A stretch of DNA of 64,000 nt from Alnus glutinosa (taxonomy: Eukaryota; Streptophyta; Magnoliopsida; Fagales; Betulaceae), in assembly GCF_958979055.1 (NCBI RefSeq), contig NC_084888.1, forward strand, positions 30,556,804 through 30,620,803. Reading direction: 5' to 3'. The stretch's first letter is position 1; each line of letters starts with the position of its first letter. The notes below the pieces were generated by a model. The model had not been told where the DNA came from. It worked only from the letters and a program-made list of their open reading frames with translations, and ran no database searches. Below are positions 49,756 through 62,815 of the stretch, one piece after another. The position numbers and the translations under genes are program-made.

Positions 49756-51582
49756 TGTAACGCCCCAAATTTGAACCAGCAAATTCGTAAGTAGAAACCT
49801 CCGGTTTCCACGTGACATTACTACATCAGAGATAAACTCTCGCAGCGGAATATATATATTTCTTCTAAAGCCTTAGTAATTGATAACATAACACATTTAG
49901 AGCTGACTGAAATACCTCGATACGTTTATTAGAAAATACTTATAACAAATACAAGGGAACCGGTGTCATAATGACACAAAAGAATACATATAAATCATTA
50001 GCAATCTTGTCAACATAAAATGCTATAAACACAGAAGACTACAAACAAAATATAAACTATGTGTCCTTAGCTATAAAACCTCTTGAGCTCTTGTTTTTGT
50101 CTATTAACCTGCATTAACAGAATATATATATATATAGAAACAAAAACACAAAACAACCAAAGTGAGTCCACTGTTTCCAATAATAAGGTGAATACTAATT
50201 TACTTAATAAATCCTTCAACATGCAGATATAGCTTTATAGCCACGCGTATAATGCAAATGTATTGGTTGTATGAATATGCATCGTAGTAACCATTTAGTT
50301 TGTATTTTATGATCATCTTTCTTCAGACTCTCGTACCCAGGGCCATTAAATCCCTGTTCGTTTACGTCCGTTGCCTCCCACTTAAAGTCTTACCTGTTTT
50401 TACTGGAATCCTCCCTGTCCCAGCATTAGTTATATATTAGGCCTTCGGACACTCCTGGGTCACTCTGAACCCCCTGGATCCACTGACTAGCCTTTCTTTT
50501 CCCTGCTACTACATCAGCTTGTTGATGGCTATCTCATCAGCCGTTATATTATTTTAGACACAACATGTTATGCATGATCGGCCACATGCAATGAACAAAT
50601 TAAATAAAACAATAAACACAATATCATGGAAAAATCCACCAGCTTCGTTCTCAGTATGTATAGAAATACTTACAGCCAATTAATGCAGTTTCTCAAGTCA
50701 TCATCTGAAAAATTATAAATACATATACACATAAAAGTGTTAACATCATTATTCATGAATATTACTTATTTTCATTTATCACAAGTGTCTTAGTTTTAGT
50801 ATTAATTTAATAACATCTAAACTCTTTTTCTTTAATAGAACCATTATTAGAAATACCAATTTATATAGAATCTTGAATAAACATAACCTCATTAATTTAT
50901 CAAAGTACTCAATTAATTACCAACCATTATGAATCATTAATTAATAAAAACAAGAAATCATAATAAACAGGGATATCATGATTAACTAATTTTACTGTTC
51001 ATTTGATCTAATACACCATACACTCAATATACGGCCAGTACTAAACATATACAAAATTCATAATCAATCTTAACCGAATTTAATAGTCCAAAGTCCGTAT
51101 ATACATATACACATGAAAATCAGAATACACTGTTGACAAATCACCAAAATAGAGGGTGAACCACACTCGGTTAGCCAACAGTATACACGACCACAACCTG
51201 CCAAAATATAAAATAATCATTTACTGGACAAAGAAATATTTAAATAAAATTCTACTAATAATCTATCAATTCAAATCTCATAAATAAATACTTAATTTAA
51301 ATATATCCACGTATTTTCTATCAATTACTAAAAACCCATAATTAATATCCAAATCAAACAGAACCACAATAAACTCATGACAACTAAGGATACTACAATC
51401 AGAACAGGAAATACACACAATTCGTATATACATAAATAGCTCAATAAGAAACTCATAACTTTAGCATGTAAACCCATACAACAATTACAATCCAAAATAC
51501 CCAGTAATCAAAAACATCACAACTAAAACGCTACAAGACACTCAGCAGTTAGTCACCGATCAAACCCAACCAAAAATGTACC

Positions 51583-53012
51583 TGATGAGTACCAAATATT
51601 GTGTATTTGGACCCCTTAATTTACATTAGTTAAACCTTTAGCTTTTTATTTTCTAATGCTTTGGTTAGTTTTAATGTTTTTATATTTTGTAGGACAATAA
51701 GAGAGAAATGATACAATTCAAGCAAAATACAAGGAAATTCGGATGCAGCAAACCACTACATTTAGACTGATTATAACAGGACCAAACTATATTCTTTTTG
51801 GGATTTTCTTAGGTCTAAATTGAATTTCAAAATGTCAGCTTTCCAACGCAACAAGTTTCAGCCAATTTGGAGATGTGTGGAAAAAGATATGGCTGTTTGA
51901 ATTTCAGTCGTCGGATCATCCCGAAAATCCGGAACCATCTCTCTTATTATTTTTCTTTTGCCTCATTCCTTGTCTCCCCAAAGCTAGAGCCAATACACGA
52001 TTTTCTCCACATTCTCAGCCACTTAATCACCTTTTTTTCCCCACTCAACATAAAATACCATCTTTCCATAAAACACTCACCACTCATTCCATAAAACACT
52101 CACCACTCATTCCATAAAACACTCATCACTCATCTCTCCACTCATACATAAAATAACACCCACTCACCCATTCCACACAAACCACTTGGCTATAAAAGGA
52201 GACCAAGGCTTATCTTCTTGCTTATCTTCTTCTTGTAGCTTATTTCTTTCCTTTTGCAACTCTTTGATTTTTATGCTTTTAATTTAATGTTTTAAGTTGT
52301 AGTTATTTTATCATGTGTAGCTAATATTTTCGTTTGGGGTTGAGGATGAAACCTCACCATTGAAGAGAAACCGAGTTTCTTGCTTGTTCATGCTATTTGA
52401 GTTTATGAGTTTGATTTCTCATTGTTCTACTTCGATTTTTATGAGATGATGTTTTGATATCTCTTGTGGTTTCCGGATACAAGTGATGATGTGGAATAAG
52501 TCTCATTAAAATTGATTGCTTGGTGTTTGATCTATCAAAACATTGGATATTCATTGTGCGTCGTTCGACTAATACATTGTTTTATCGGTTTGAATGATGA
52601 TATCCATTGTGATTGAATGATACATTGGATGTTTTGATTTCAATTGGTACTCTTTGTGATTTGTGCTATGAACGGAATCATTGAATGTTTCAAATGATTT
52701 TTAAAGCAATGTAGAGCATACCTAAGATTTGAATGTGACAACCTCAAAATATGTGTGATGAGCATGAGATTATGTTCTTGTGATTTGGTGAGTGTGGATT
52801 CCGAAACCCTAGACCCCTTTATCTTCATTATTTTTGTTTATGTTTTCCTTTAGAACAAAACCCTCAATTTGGAACTAGGTTAAAATAGGATTAGTTTGAA
52901 TAGAGATTAATTTTCGCAACACAATTCCCTGTGGGATCGACCTCGCACTTGCAATACGCTATATTGCATAACGATTCGTGCACTTGCGAGTACTTATATT
53001 TAAAACACATCA
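51583..53012 (+). repeat. 5' LTR of the nested element
   Basis: 1430 bp, TG...CA. A 23-bp unit (ataaaacactcaccactcattcc) is present one more time than in the 3' LTR, around 52070-52120. A tataaaagg TATA-like motif lies at about 52191, followed by cttcttgcttatc, a plausible start region. Confidence 0.93.
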
Positions 53013-53642
53013 AGTTTTTGGCGCCGTTGCCGGGGAATTGTTTTGTTTGTGGAAATTGATTTTTGTTTGAATTGATTTTATTTTTCTACTAGTTTAGGTA
53101 GATTTTTGTTTTCTTTTTCGTCTTCCAATTTTTTTTCTTTTTATTTTTTATTTGTTTTTGTTTTATTGTCTAACCCAAAAAAAAAAAAAAAAAAAGCAAG
53201 GTTTTCTGTTTTATTGTTATTTCAGGTTGTGCGGAATTTTGCGAAGTCGATCGATCGAACCAACACTGGAGGTGTTACCTGGAATAGTTCAGTAGCAGAA
53301 AGTCTTGCCAAAAAAAAAATTATTTTTTTTTATGCATTCGTGTTAGTCTTCAATTTTTTTTATTTATTTATTTTGTTTGTGCTATTTTTTTTTTCTTTTA
53401 ATCTTCAAAAAAAAAAAAAGTATATTTTGCTAGTGTGGTCTTACGGTGCTATCTAAGTGTCGAGGCAAGTTCTGGCTAGGAAAGTCTTGGGATTTAAGTG
53501 TGTCCGGTGTGACCCCCCTCACTTTCCTGGGAACGAACCTGGGTTCTTAGAGAATTCTGTCTGCCCCACTTGCAATTTCTTTAAAAAAAAAAAAAAAAAA
53601 AAAAAAAGGGTTCATATTTTTGGTAGGAAGTGATTGTAAAAC

Positions 53643-54692
53643 ATGAATGATCACCCACATGAACCATGTTCATATTGCTCTGATCCTCATCATAGTGCTA
53701 GTAGTTGTCTGTCATGGGGACAATTCTGCAATCTTTCTTATGAGCAAATGAACCCCAATTTCTCTAGTCCGGGATTTGATGCAAATCCCAATTTTTACAA
53801 CCCGGACTGGAGCAATCATCCTGATTTCTCGTGGCATGCTCAAGCCATGGGAAATCATGCTCCCCAATTTCAGGAACTGCACTATCCCGAATATTCGCAG
53901 TTCGATACCCAATCTTCCCATCCTTCATCCTTCAATCAACCGACACCACAGTCATCATTAGAAGACACTCTCAAGGCCTTCATGCAGTTTTCAAGTCAAA
54001 CCATTAATGAAATGAAGAATGCCACATTGGTTAACACCCAATCTATTAATGAAGTGAAGCAGGCTATTAGTGACGTGAAGAATGCTACCTTGGAAAACAC
54101 TCAGGCGATTGCCAGGATAGAAGGACAGTTCGAATATCTGGTTGCTGAGTTTAACAGACTGGAAGAAGAAGAGCTTCAAATTCAGCTGATGGCTCAAGGG
54201 CACTACATGATTGATGAGGATGATGCTAGCCATTCTGATCATGAGCATGTCCCTCCCATCACTTTATTGGAGAATGAAGAAACTGTGGATAGCATCAGAG
54301 GGGAAGGAAGAGAGGAGCACCCGGAGCAAGCAGCGCCCTCGCCCAATCCAAATACATCCGAATACGGAATGAGTACTGAAGCTCATTCCTTCATCACCAT
54401 CCCTCTTGAGACATTTCATGAGCCCCAAGCTTTAATTCTTACATGTCTCAAAGAGCCATCTTATGCCAAAACTGTCAAGGATCTATGCACACAACCGCGC
54501 AAATCTAGGAACCATCGTCCTACAAAGATCCTTCGAAGCAAGCAAGTTAGCTACATAAGATGGCGAAACATTTCTCTCGAGGGACATCAATTCTTTAAGA
54601 AGAAAGGGTGGAAGGGATTGGTTGGACATCCACATGATCGGGGAAGGCGCTGTAAATTTTCTTTTACCTTTTTGCACAGTTGTTTTTTTTAA
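53643..54692 (+). CDS. Gag-like ORF of the nested element (349 aa)
   Basis: Starts MNDHPHEPCSYCSDPHHSA, a Cys/His segment (C-x2-C-x4-H-x4-C), followed by a Gln/Pro/Asn/Phe-rich region and a helical part (about residues 105-180) with repeated (I)NE(M/V)K(N/Q)A and KNATL.NTQ motifs and an acidic stretch. The C-terminus is basic (KILRSKQV, KKKGWKGLVGHPHDRGRR) and may bind RNA. No protease follows. Resembles the gag-derived proteins of plant LARD/Athila-like elements; call from composition and context. Confidence 0.62.
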   Translation: MNDHPHEPCSYCSDPHHSASSCLSWGQFCNLSYEQMNPNFSSPGFDANPNFYNPDWSNHPDFSWHAQAMGNHAPQFQELHYPEYSQFDTQSSHPSSFNQPTPQSSLEDTLKAFMQFSSQTINEMKNATLVNTQSINEVKQAISDVKNATLENTQAIARIEGQFEYLVAEFNRLEEEELQIQLMAQGHYMIDEDDASHSDHEHVPPITLLENEETVDSIRGEGREEHPEQAAPSPNPNTSEYGMSTEAHSFITIPLETFHEPQALILTCLKEPSYAKTVKDLCTQPRKSRNHRPTKILRSKQVSYIRWRNISLEGHQFFKKKGWKGLVGHPHDRGRRCKFSFTFLHSCFF

Positions 54693-55580
54693 TTATTTTT
54701 GTTAAATATTTTGTTTCTGTTTTACCTTATTTTGTTGTCTGTTTTTGTTTGTTAGTTTATTTTTAATTTTTCAATGGTGGGATAACTTCTTACTATAGGG
54801 TGTAAGTGAAGCATGGATTCTTATTTTGATAATTATTGTGATTCTTCTGTACAACATGTTTCACCTAGTGGTAGGACACTTGCTCCAACCAACTACCCTT
54901 ACAGTTTCAACCCACATGAACCATGGAAAGCTTGCTAAATGAGAACATGGAAGCCTCGAAGGAGAGGAAGGTGGGGAATGTGAAGAAAGCAAAGAAGGCG
55001 AGGCAAGCAATCTGGAAAGGATATGAGTGCGGTACTCATATCGTAGTGCTCTCTCTCTTCTGTCATAGATCGCCATCACCGGATTGAGGATAGATGTGAG
55101 GAGCGTCCAGGTTGACAAGACGGAAGAGAAGGTCTTGCATGATCAAGAATAATCTTGCTTCTGGATAGTATGATCAAGAATAGTCTTGCTTCGTTGTTTG
55201 TGAATCTGGTTGTGATGCTGCATTTTTTCCAACTTTAAACTTTGAAATTGGTTATGAACTACATCTTCCCTTCCAGGAAGCGATGATGAGTTCAGATTAG
55301 AAGAAAGATTTGGCTCTCGAAGTGTGAAGGGTTGAGAACTCATAGGTGTGCTTTGCAAGAGAGAAGACGAATGAATTTATAGAGAAAATTTGAGAGGGGA
55401 CGGTGCAAGTGGTGCCGACAGTGAATCGTAATATCTCCATCCCTTTCTCGGAATGCTCATCCAGCTCATTCTCGGGATGCCCCTCTACGACTGCTAGTTG
55501 CGGAAAGTGCGGCGATGAATCCGAAAAAGTCATTGGGTAAATTCGGAATTCGAGAAGGTGAAAAGGGTGAAAACTTGAAA

Positions 55581-55704
55581 AAGAAGAGAACTCGTGATTC
55601 GAGGGCGGCTGTCTACTAGTGATAGTGGAGGCTGCGCTCAGAAAGAAGAGAACTCGTGATTCGTGGGCGGCTGTCTACTAGTGATAGTGGAGGCTGCGCT
55701 CAGA
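55581..55704. repeat. 62-bp tandem duplication
   Basis: Units 55581-55642 and 55643-55704 differ at one base (gattcgagggcgg versus gattcgtgggcgg). The unit includes cggctgtctactagtgatag. It lies upstream of the coiled-coil ORF, in what would be its leader. Confidence 0.92.
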
Positions 55705-55847
55705 ATGACGTTGATTAGACCGCGTCTCGCCCACTGATTAAGTTCTCTTTCCTTCCCTTCAAATCTTTCGAATCACCGCTTCATTTCTATCTTTCTCTCC
55801 TTCAGATTCTTTGAGGGATATCATCGTTTCCTAAGTTTTCCAGAAAA

Positions 55848-56381
55848 ATGGCTTCTTCCTCTTCCCAAAATAATCTTGATCTGAATGCTACGCCAGTAGT
55901 ACAACCCGAAATTTGGCGTCCATTATTCTTAACGCAAAAAGGTCCTCTCATGACCAATGACTCTGTAATGCTGAATGATGCAGCAGCTGCATCCGTGGCT
56001 CAAGGCATCATAACTCCTCAAGATGATAAGTTGTTGGCGGATAGGACTGATGCTCAAGCCATCAATGACTCTTTGGCTTTCAGTATTCAGAGTGCTTCTT
56101 CAGTTACAAACATGGCTCGACGTCTGCAAGTTCGAGGGAATGAAGTTCAAGCGCTAAAAGCTCAAATTTTGGCTTTGCAGCGAATGTACATGGACTTTAG
56201 GCGTAGGAATCGGGTCCTACAGCAAGAAAATAAAAAGCTGAAGAAGGTGGTAGATTCGTATGCGAAAGACTTGGAAAAGAGGTATGCTGAGTTGGAGCAG
56301 AATACCAATCGTCTGCAAGAACAACACCAGGACCTCTTGCGTGTAGTCCAAAACCTCAGGGTTTTCCGCCCAGAAACTTAG
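55848..56381 (+). CDS. Coiled-coil ORF of unknown function in the nested element (177 aa)
   Basis: An intact frame opens MASSSSQNNLDLNATPVV. Residues about 85-170 are a long predicted coiled coil rich in Gln, Leu, Lys and Arg (VQALKAQILALQRMYMDF, then QQENKKLKKVVDSYAKDLEK and ELEQNTNRLQEQHQDLLRVV). A pyrimidine-rich, UTR-like leader precedes it (about 55745-55845). No retroelement enzyme motif, zinc finger or signal peptide. It could be a captured host sequence or an element-specific accessory protein. Confidence 0.6.
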   Translation: MASSSSQNNLDLNATPVVQPEIWRPLFLTQKGPLMTNDSVMLNDAAAASVAQGIITPQDDKLLADRTDAQAINDSLAFSIQSASSVTNMARRLQVRGNEVQALKAQILALQRMYMDFRRRNRVLQQENKKLKKVVDSYAKDLEKRYAELEQNTNRLQEQHQDLLRVVQNLRVFRPET

Positions 56382-57693
56382 TCAGGTATAAGCATACCGA
56401 ATACTCTGGGGATGTTGCAGGAAAGGTCCGATTCGCAAGTTTATGTTTTCTTAGAAGTACTTCGTTTTGTAAGACAATAATTATATTTTTATTTTTTATT
56501 TTTATTTTTATTTTTATTTTTATTTTTTTTATTTTTTATTTATTTATGGACTGTAATAAAAAAAAAAATGGCGCTACGAAGATCCTTCGAAGCAAGCAAG
56601 TTGGCCACCTGAGAAGGCGACACATTCTTCTAGAGGGATATCAGATTCTAAAGAAGAAAGGGTGGAAGGGATTGGTTGGACATCCACATGATCGGGGAAG
56701 GCGCTGTAAATTTTCTCTTACCTTTTTGTACAGTTGATTTCTTTCATTTTTATTTCTTTTCATTTTATTTTCGTTTCTGACAGCAACTAACATTTTGATG
56801 TTTGTGTCTATGAGAAATGTTGCTGTTAGTTTTTGTTGACAGGTGTTTTGGTGTTTAAGTTTGGGGGACGCCTTGACCTTTCACACCTCGATGTTTCCGT
56901 ATTTCTGGTAATGTATTTCTACACTACACATTGCGGACAATGTGTAATTCAAGTTTGGGGGTATGGAAAAGCACTCTGTCCATTTGTTTGTTTGTTTGTT
57001 TAAATTTTCTGTTTGTTTAAGTTTCCATTTGTGTGTTTGTTTAATTTTTCTAATTGTTTTTAGTTATTTTTAGTTGTCTTTTTGTTCTTAAAATGTTTTA
57101 ATTAAAAAAAAAAAAAATTATGTTGTCAAGTTTGAGTTAAGCCATAGCTGTGGTTTGCATTTCATCGGCTTGCTTAAGTTTTTGAACACATCATGTCTTT
57201 AGGAATCTGAGTCTTTTGACTTATTTTTGGGCTAGTAAGATTTCACTTGAGTTGAACTATCACGAGCACGTTAGCATGTAATTTGTGGGGTATGAATTTG
57301 TGCTTAATTGTGTATTTTGAGAGTTGTTGGATGACTTATTGATAAATAACCTTGACTTGCAAGATATATATATATTTTAAAAAAAAAAAAAAGAAAAAAG
57401 AAAAAGAAGATCATTTTGAGTTTTTCACTGAGTAACCGGGCCTCTTGCCTCACTAAGCATTGAGTGTTCGCGTCAAAAGGTGAGAATTTCAATTTGGTTA
57501 ATTGTATGGCTAGTTTGGCTTCGTAGCCTTTTTGACTTGAGTAATTAAGCCCTTAGGGATGTTTCTACATCTAGTGCCCTAAGACCATTTGGTTTGGGAG
57601 CCACTGGCCCAACACTCGTTACATGGGTCAATTAGAAAGCTTAAGGGAGCCGAGCATTGCACAGCCAACATATTAAAAAAAAAAAAAAAACCA

Positions 57694-57799
<106 letters not shown>

Positions 57800-58278
57800 A
57801 TAAAATAATTTGCATATCTTGCCTTGGTTGTTTCATTTGATAGGGATTCCAATGATTTTTGAAGTACTTATCTTGAGATTAAAATGAAACCTCATAATTG
57901 CATGTTGATTTCACTCTACACTTTTGAGGAAATGTGATGTCTTAACTGTCCATTTATGAGTGATTTGATGATTGGATCCCCTGTTGATGTTTATGATGGG
58001 GTTTGTCTTTTTAAGCATGCCAATGACGTATGAACCATGGTCTGGGTAAAACTTTTTCTCGTTGACAACGTAGTGTTTGAATGTTTGTGGGTATCATTTC
58101 TGGCAAACCCTCACGATACTTCACTCGTCCACTAGGGAGTCCTAGGGGTTTAAAAGGCTTGTTACATATGCTAAATGCAATCGTGTCTCCCACGAAAGAG
58201 GATTTATGTTTCATGCTTTGATTTTGTTTTTCATTTTGTTTTGCTAAGGGACTAGCAAAATGTAAGTTTGGGGGTATT

Positions 58279-59686
58279 TGATGAGTACCAAATATTGTGT
58301 ATTTGGACCCCTTAATTTACATTAGTTAAACCTTTAGCTTTGTTATTTTCTAATGCTTTGGTTAGTTTTAGTGTTTTTATATTTTGTAGGACAATAAGAG
58401 AGAAATGATACAATTCAAGCAAAATACAAGGAAATTCGGATGCAGCAGACCACTACATTTAGACTGATCATAACAGGACCAAAAGATATCCTTTTTGAGA
58501 GTTTCTTAGATCTAAATTGAAGTTCAAAATATCAGCTTTCCAACGCAACAAGTTTCAGCCAATTTGGAGATGCGTGGAAAAAGATATGGCTGTTTGAATT
58601 TCAGTCGTCGGATCATCCCGAAAATCCGGAACCATCTCTCTTATTATTTTTCTTTTGCCTCATTCCTTGTCTCCCCAAAGCTAGAGCCAATACACGATTT
58701 TCTCCACATTCTCAGCCACTTAATCACCTTTTTTTCCCCACTCAACATAAAATACCATCTTTCCATAAAACACTCACCACTCATTCCATAAAACACTCAT
58801 CACTCATCTCTCCACTCATACATAAAATAACACCCACTCACCCATTCCACACAAACCACTTGGCTATAAAAGGAGACCAAGGCTTATCTTCTTGCTTATC
58901 TTCTTCTTGTAGCTTATTTCTTTCCTTTTGCAACTCTTTGATTTTTATGCTTTTAATTTAATGTTTTAAGTTGTAGTTATTTTATCATGTGTAGCTAATA
59001 TTTTCGTTTGGGGTTGAGGATGAAACCTCACCATTGAAGAGAAACCGAGTTTCTTGCTTGTTCATGCTATTTGAGTTTATGGGTTTGATTTCTCATTGTT
59101 CCACTTCGATTTTTATGAGATGATGTTTTGATATCTCTTGTGGTTTCCGGATACAAGTGATGATGTGGAATAAGTCTCATTAAAATTGATTGCTTGGTGT
59201 TTGATCTATCAAAACATTGGATATTCATTGTGCGTCGTTCGACTAATACATTGTTTTATCGGTTTGAATGATGATATCCATTGTGATTGAATGATACATT
59301 GGATGTTTTGATTTCAATTGGTACTCTTTGTGATTTGTGCTATGAACGGAATCATTGAATGTTTCAAATGATTTTTAAAGCAATGTAGAGCATACCTAAG
59401 ATTTGAATGTGACAACCTCAAAATATGTGTGATGAGCATGAGATTATGTTCTTGTGATTTGGTGAGTGTGGATTCCGAAACCCTAGACCCCTTTATCTTC
59501 ATTATTTTTGTTTATGTTTTCCTTTAGAACAAAACCCTCAATTTGGAACTAGGTTAAAATAGGATTAGTTTGAATAGAGATTAATTTTCGCAACACAATT
59601 CCCTGTGGGATCGACCTCGCACTTGCAATACGCTATATTGCATAACGATTCGTGCACTTGCGAGTACTTATATTTAAAACACATCA
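58279..59686 (+). repeat. 3' LTR of the nested element
   Basis: 1408 bp. By eye, about 13 of the 15 or so base differences from the 5' LTR fall in the first about 290 bp; the remaining 1.1 kb is almost identical apart from the 23-bp unit. The preceding stretch gtaagtttgggggtatt serves as polypurine tract. Confidence 0.93.
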
Positions 59687-60383
59687 GTACCTACCCGAAA
59701 ACCAATAATCAACAGGATATCAATATCTCAAAATACACATAAATCAAGTAAAATCATTTGGCCAATTTAGAGAATCGAATTACAAGGAATAACTAACTTT
59801 GATCAAAACACTTAGAATCCAAAACACTTTTCAATATATTACAATTCAGTAACATTTAGCCAATCCTTTGAGAATTATAACTTAAGCAAAACCCATTTCA
59901 AAACAGAGAAGAAAACAACCGAAACATTACAATCTAAAATACCCAATCAGTTCAACCAGAAAACCCATTAATCAATAGCTCATGAATCAAAATAACCCAT
60001 AACAATTTCACAAAGATTAATCGGAATTTACCTAGCGAAATTCCCGGGAGAAACCACCGGAAATTCACATCATTTCGTCGGAATTCTGGCTTTCAAACTA
60101 TCGGATCACATGGGTACGGGTCGGGTTTCACGGCTGTCACGGTCTGGGTTGGGTCACGGTGGAGGGCCGGCTACGGTTCGGCTGGGAGTCTGGGTCTGGG
60201 CTTGCTGGGGTCCAGATTTCTTCTGGTTCGGTGGGTTTCGGCTAGTCGGGTTGTTGGATCGTTCGGGTTCGGCCGGAAACCATGGGTTCAGCTCACGGGT
60301 TTGATGGGTCAAGCGGGTTGTGGTTCGCGGGATCTGGGCCGGCTGGGCTGTCGGGCTCGGGGATGCGGTTAGGGCTGGGGCAC

Positions 60384-61711
60384 TGATGAGTGTCAAATAT
60401 TGCATATGTGAACCCCTTAATTTGCATTTACTAAACCTTTAGCTTTGTTATTTTCTAATGTTTGTTGTTAGTTTTGGTATTTTAGTATTTTGCAGGTCAT
60501 TGAGAGAAAACAATAGCTTTATGGTGAAAGAAAGCACACTTCGAGAAGACCTAGATGATGTGGTTATGTTCAACCAAATCAAGGAGAGGACTAAATCGGA
60601 ATTTCTCTAATTGGAGTCAAAATCGGATTAGAATTCAAATTCTGCACATGTCATAGTGTTTTGACCATAACTTTCAGCTCAAATATCCGATTGAAGTGAA
60701 TCAAGCGACGTTGGAAAGCTAGCTCAATTTTCTACAAATCCTTATGAAATAGGATTTTCTTAATTCAGACGTCTGCTATGCCAAAAGTACCCCGCAATAA
60801 AAGGCCGCAAATCTGGACGAATTTGGAGTCCTTTTCCTTCTTGGATTGTGTTTTGAGTCTCCTACTCAAACTAGGAGATGAACCTCCAATTTTTCTAGGA
60901 ATTCTAGGGCTTCTAGGATTTGTTTTCTCCCTATAAATAGACCTCTAAGGCTCAAGAAAAAAGAAGGAGGAGCTAGAGACCAAATACATTCTTTTATTTT
61001 TAGTTTAGTTTTTCTTTAGTTTAGAATTTATTTTTCATAGTCATGCGTAGCTAGTTTTTCAACTAAGGTTGAGGATGAAGCCTCACTATTGAATAGCAAC
61101 AATATTTTCATGTAAGTTTATACTATCCGATTTTATTTGGTTTAATTTTTCCTATGTTTTACTTCTTTTCAATGTGTGGAATGATTCTTGGATATCTTTT
61201 GTGATTCAAGGATACATTTGATGATTTGAGATAATTTCACATAAATGATTGCTTGGGTTTTTATTTATCAAAACATTGGATATTCATTGTGTTTCGTTCT
61301 ACGGATACATTTGATGATTTGGTTAAAACCGGATATCTTTTGTGATTTGTGCAAAGAACGGATTCATTGAATGATTTAATGATTTTTTTGAAGCATAGTA
61401 AAGCATACATAAGATTTGTATGGTGAGAACTTCGGATGTGTATTGATGAACATGATAATATGTTGCTATGATTTGGTGGGTGTGGTTTCCAAAACCTTAG
61501 TATCTTTTGTTTTGTTTTATTTTATTTATGTTTTTTCTTTCTTTTATTTATTAAAATCAAACTTTTTTTGGAACTAGGTTAAGATTCAATTAGTTTAGAA
61601 ACAAAATTGTTCTTCAAAAACACAATTCCCTGTGGGATCGACCTCGCACTTGCAAAACCCTTTTATTGCAAACGATTCGTGCACTTGCGAGTACATTTAA
61701 AATTCACATCA
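60384..61711. mobile_element. Solo LTR of a related family
   Basis: 1328 bp from TGATGAGTGTCAAATATTG to TTCACATCA, with the 5-bp TSD ggcac (60379-60383 and 61712-61716). It shares with the 51583 LTR the start, the ctttagctttgttattttc block, ggttgaggatgaa.cctcac, ccctgtgggatcgacctcgc and gattcgtgcacttgcgagta. Between these the sequence has diverged, so it is another subfamily. An intact TSD with no interior marks a solo LTR formed by LTR-LTR recombination. Confidence 0.92.
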
Positions 61712-62815
61712 GGCACGCTGGGTCTCGGGTCTGAGCTGGCTGGATCGTTACTGGGTCGGGGCGTCGTGAGTTGGGTTGCCGGGATCTGGGTACGGCGTTG
61801 ACGGGTTTCCCAGGTTTCGGGTCTCTGTTCATCGGCTCTGCACACGGGTCCTCCACGATCGGGTCTCCGGGTTGCTGGAATCTGTTGACGGTGCGGCACG
61901 GGTCACGGCCAGAACTGCCGGAATCGCCTCACCGGCCACCGAGATTGATCGGGGAATCGGGTCTCTCTCTCGGTTAGGTCTGGGTTGCACGGGTTCCGGT
62001 CCTTCTCCCGCGGGTCACCCGGATCTCTCCACCTCTCGGACTCATCTCTTCTCTCAACTCTCCCTGCCTCTCTCTTTAATCTCATCTCTCTGTCTCACTC
62101 ACAATCTCAACTCACTCTCCTATTCTCCTTCTCTCAACTCATAACTCTCAACTCACTCTCCTTCTCTCTGCCTCTGTTTCTCTCTCAATTTCACTCAGCT
62201 CTCTATCTCTCGCCTGCTTCTATCTCTTATTCGAGCAACAGGGAGCACAAATGAAAGAATAAAGAAAAAGAATAAAATAGAAGAAAGAAGGATGCATGTT
62301 CCTGCTGTAGAAGGAATCCAGTTATAAAGGTCTGAGTGTCGGCAAGAATAGTGTCGGCAATACTTAATGGAATACAGCGGGAGGACGGCTGATTAATAAA
62401 ATAATCAACTTTTAAATAAATGAATTTAAACTCTGTCGGTGGGAGAGAGTGTCGGTAAGCATTTTATTAGAAAATGCATCGAATCACCTGCAGATATTAT
62501 CGCAGATTTAGGTATTTTTACACTAGGTCTTTATCAATAATAATCTCACTAAAGTGAAATTTTAAACCCGTTTTGAGTCTAGTTTGTTTCATCGGTAATA
62601 TTATTATCTCAATAATATTTAAACATAATAAATTTATAAACCAGATATATATATTGTACAGTAATATTACACGCAGTTATTATTACACATTAATATTATT
62701 TATTAATATTATTATGCCAATCAGTCTACTGAATAATTCCGTCAGTTTATTTCATTTAGTCTTAAATTCTAGTTTATGACATTAATTGCATTACTAAAAA
62801 TCTGGGGTGCTACAG

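Larger units (their letters stand above)
54521..56736 (+). repeat. 162-bp direct repeats flanking an extra ORF
   Basis: 54521-54682 and 56575-56736 are closely similar; the second copy encodes the same basic C-terminal tail as the gag-like ORF (KILRSKQVGHLRRRHILL, then KKKGWKGLVGHPHDRGRR). The 1.9 kb between them holds the coiled-coil ORF and a 62-bp tandem repeat. A segment was therefore inserted or duplicated inside the element. Confidence 0.85.

Noticed and set aside
51867..52117. 75- and 80-codon frames, repeated at 58564-58791
   Set aside because: They lie inside the LTRs of the nested element and cover the tandem cactcaccactc units. Non-coding LTR sequence.
61663..62254. Several overlapping frames of 60-122 codons
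   Set aside because: GC-rich and CT-rich part of the gypsy-type solo LTR; no family features and frames on both strands overlap.
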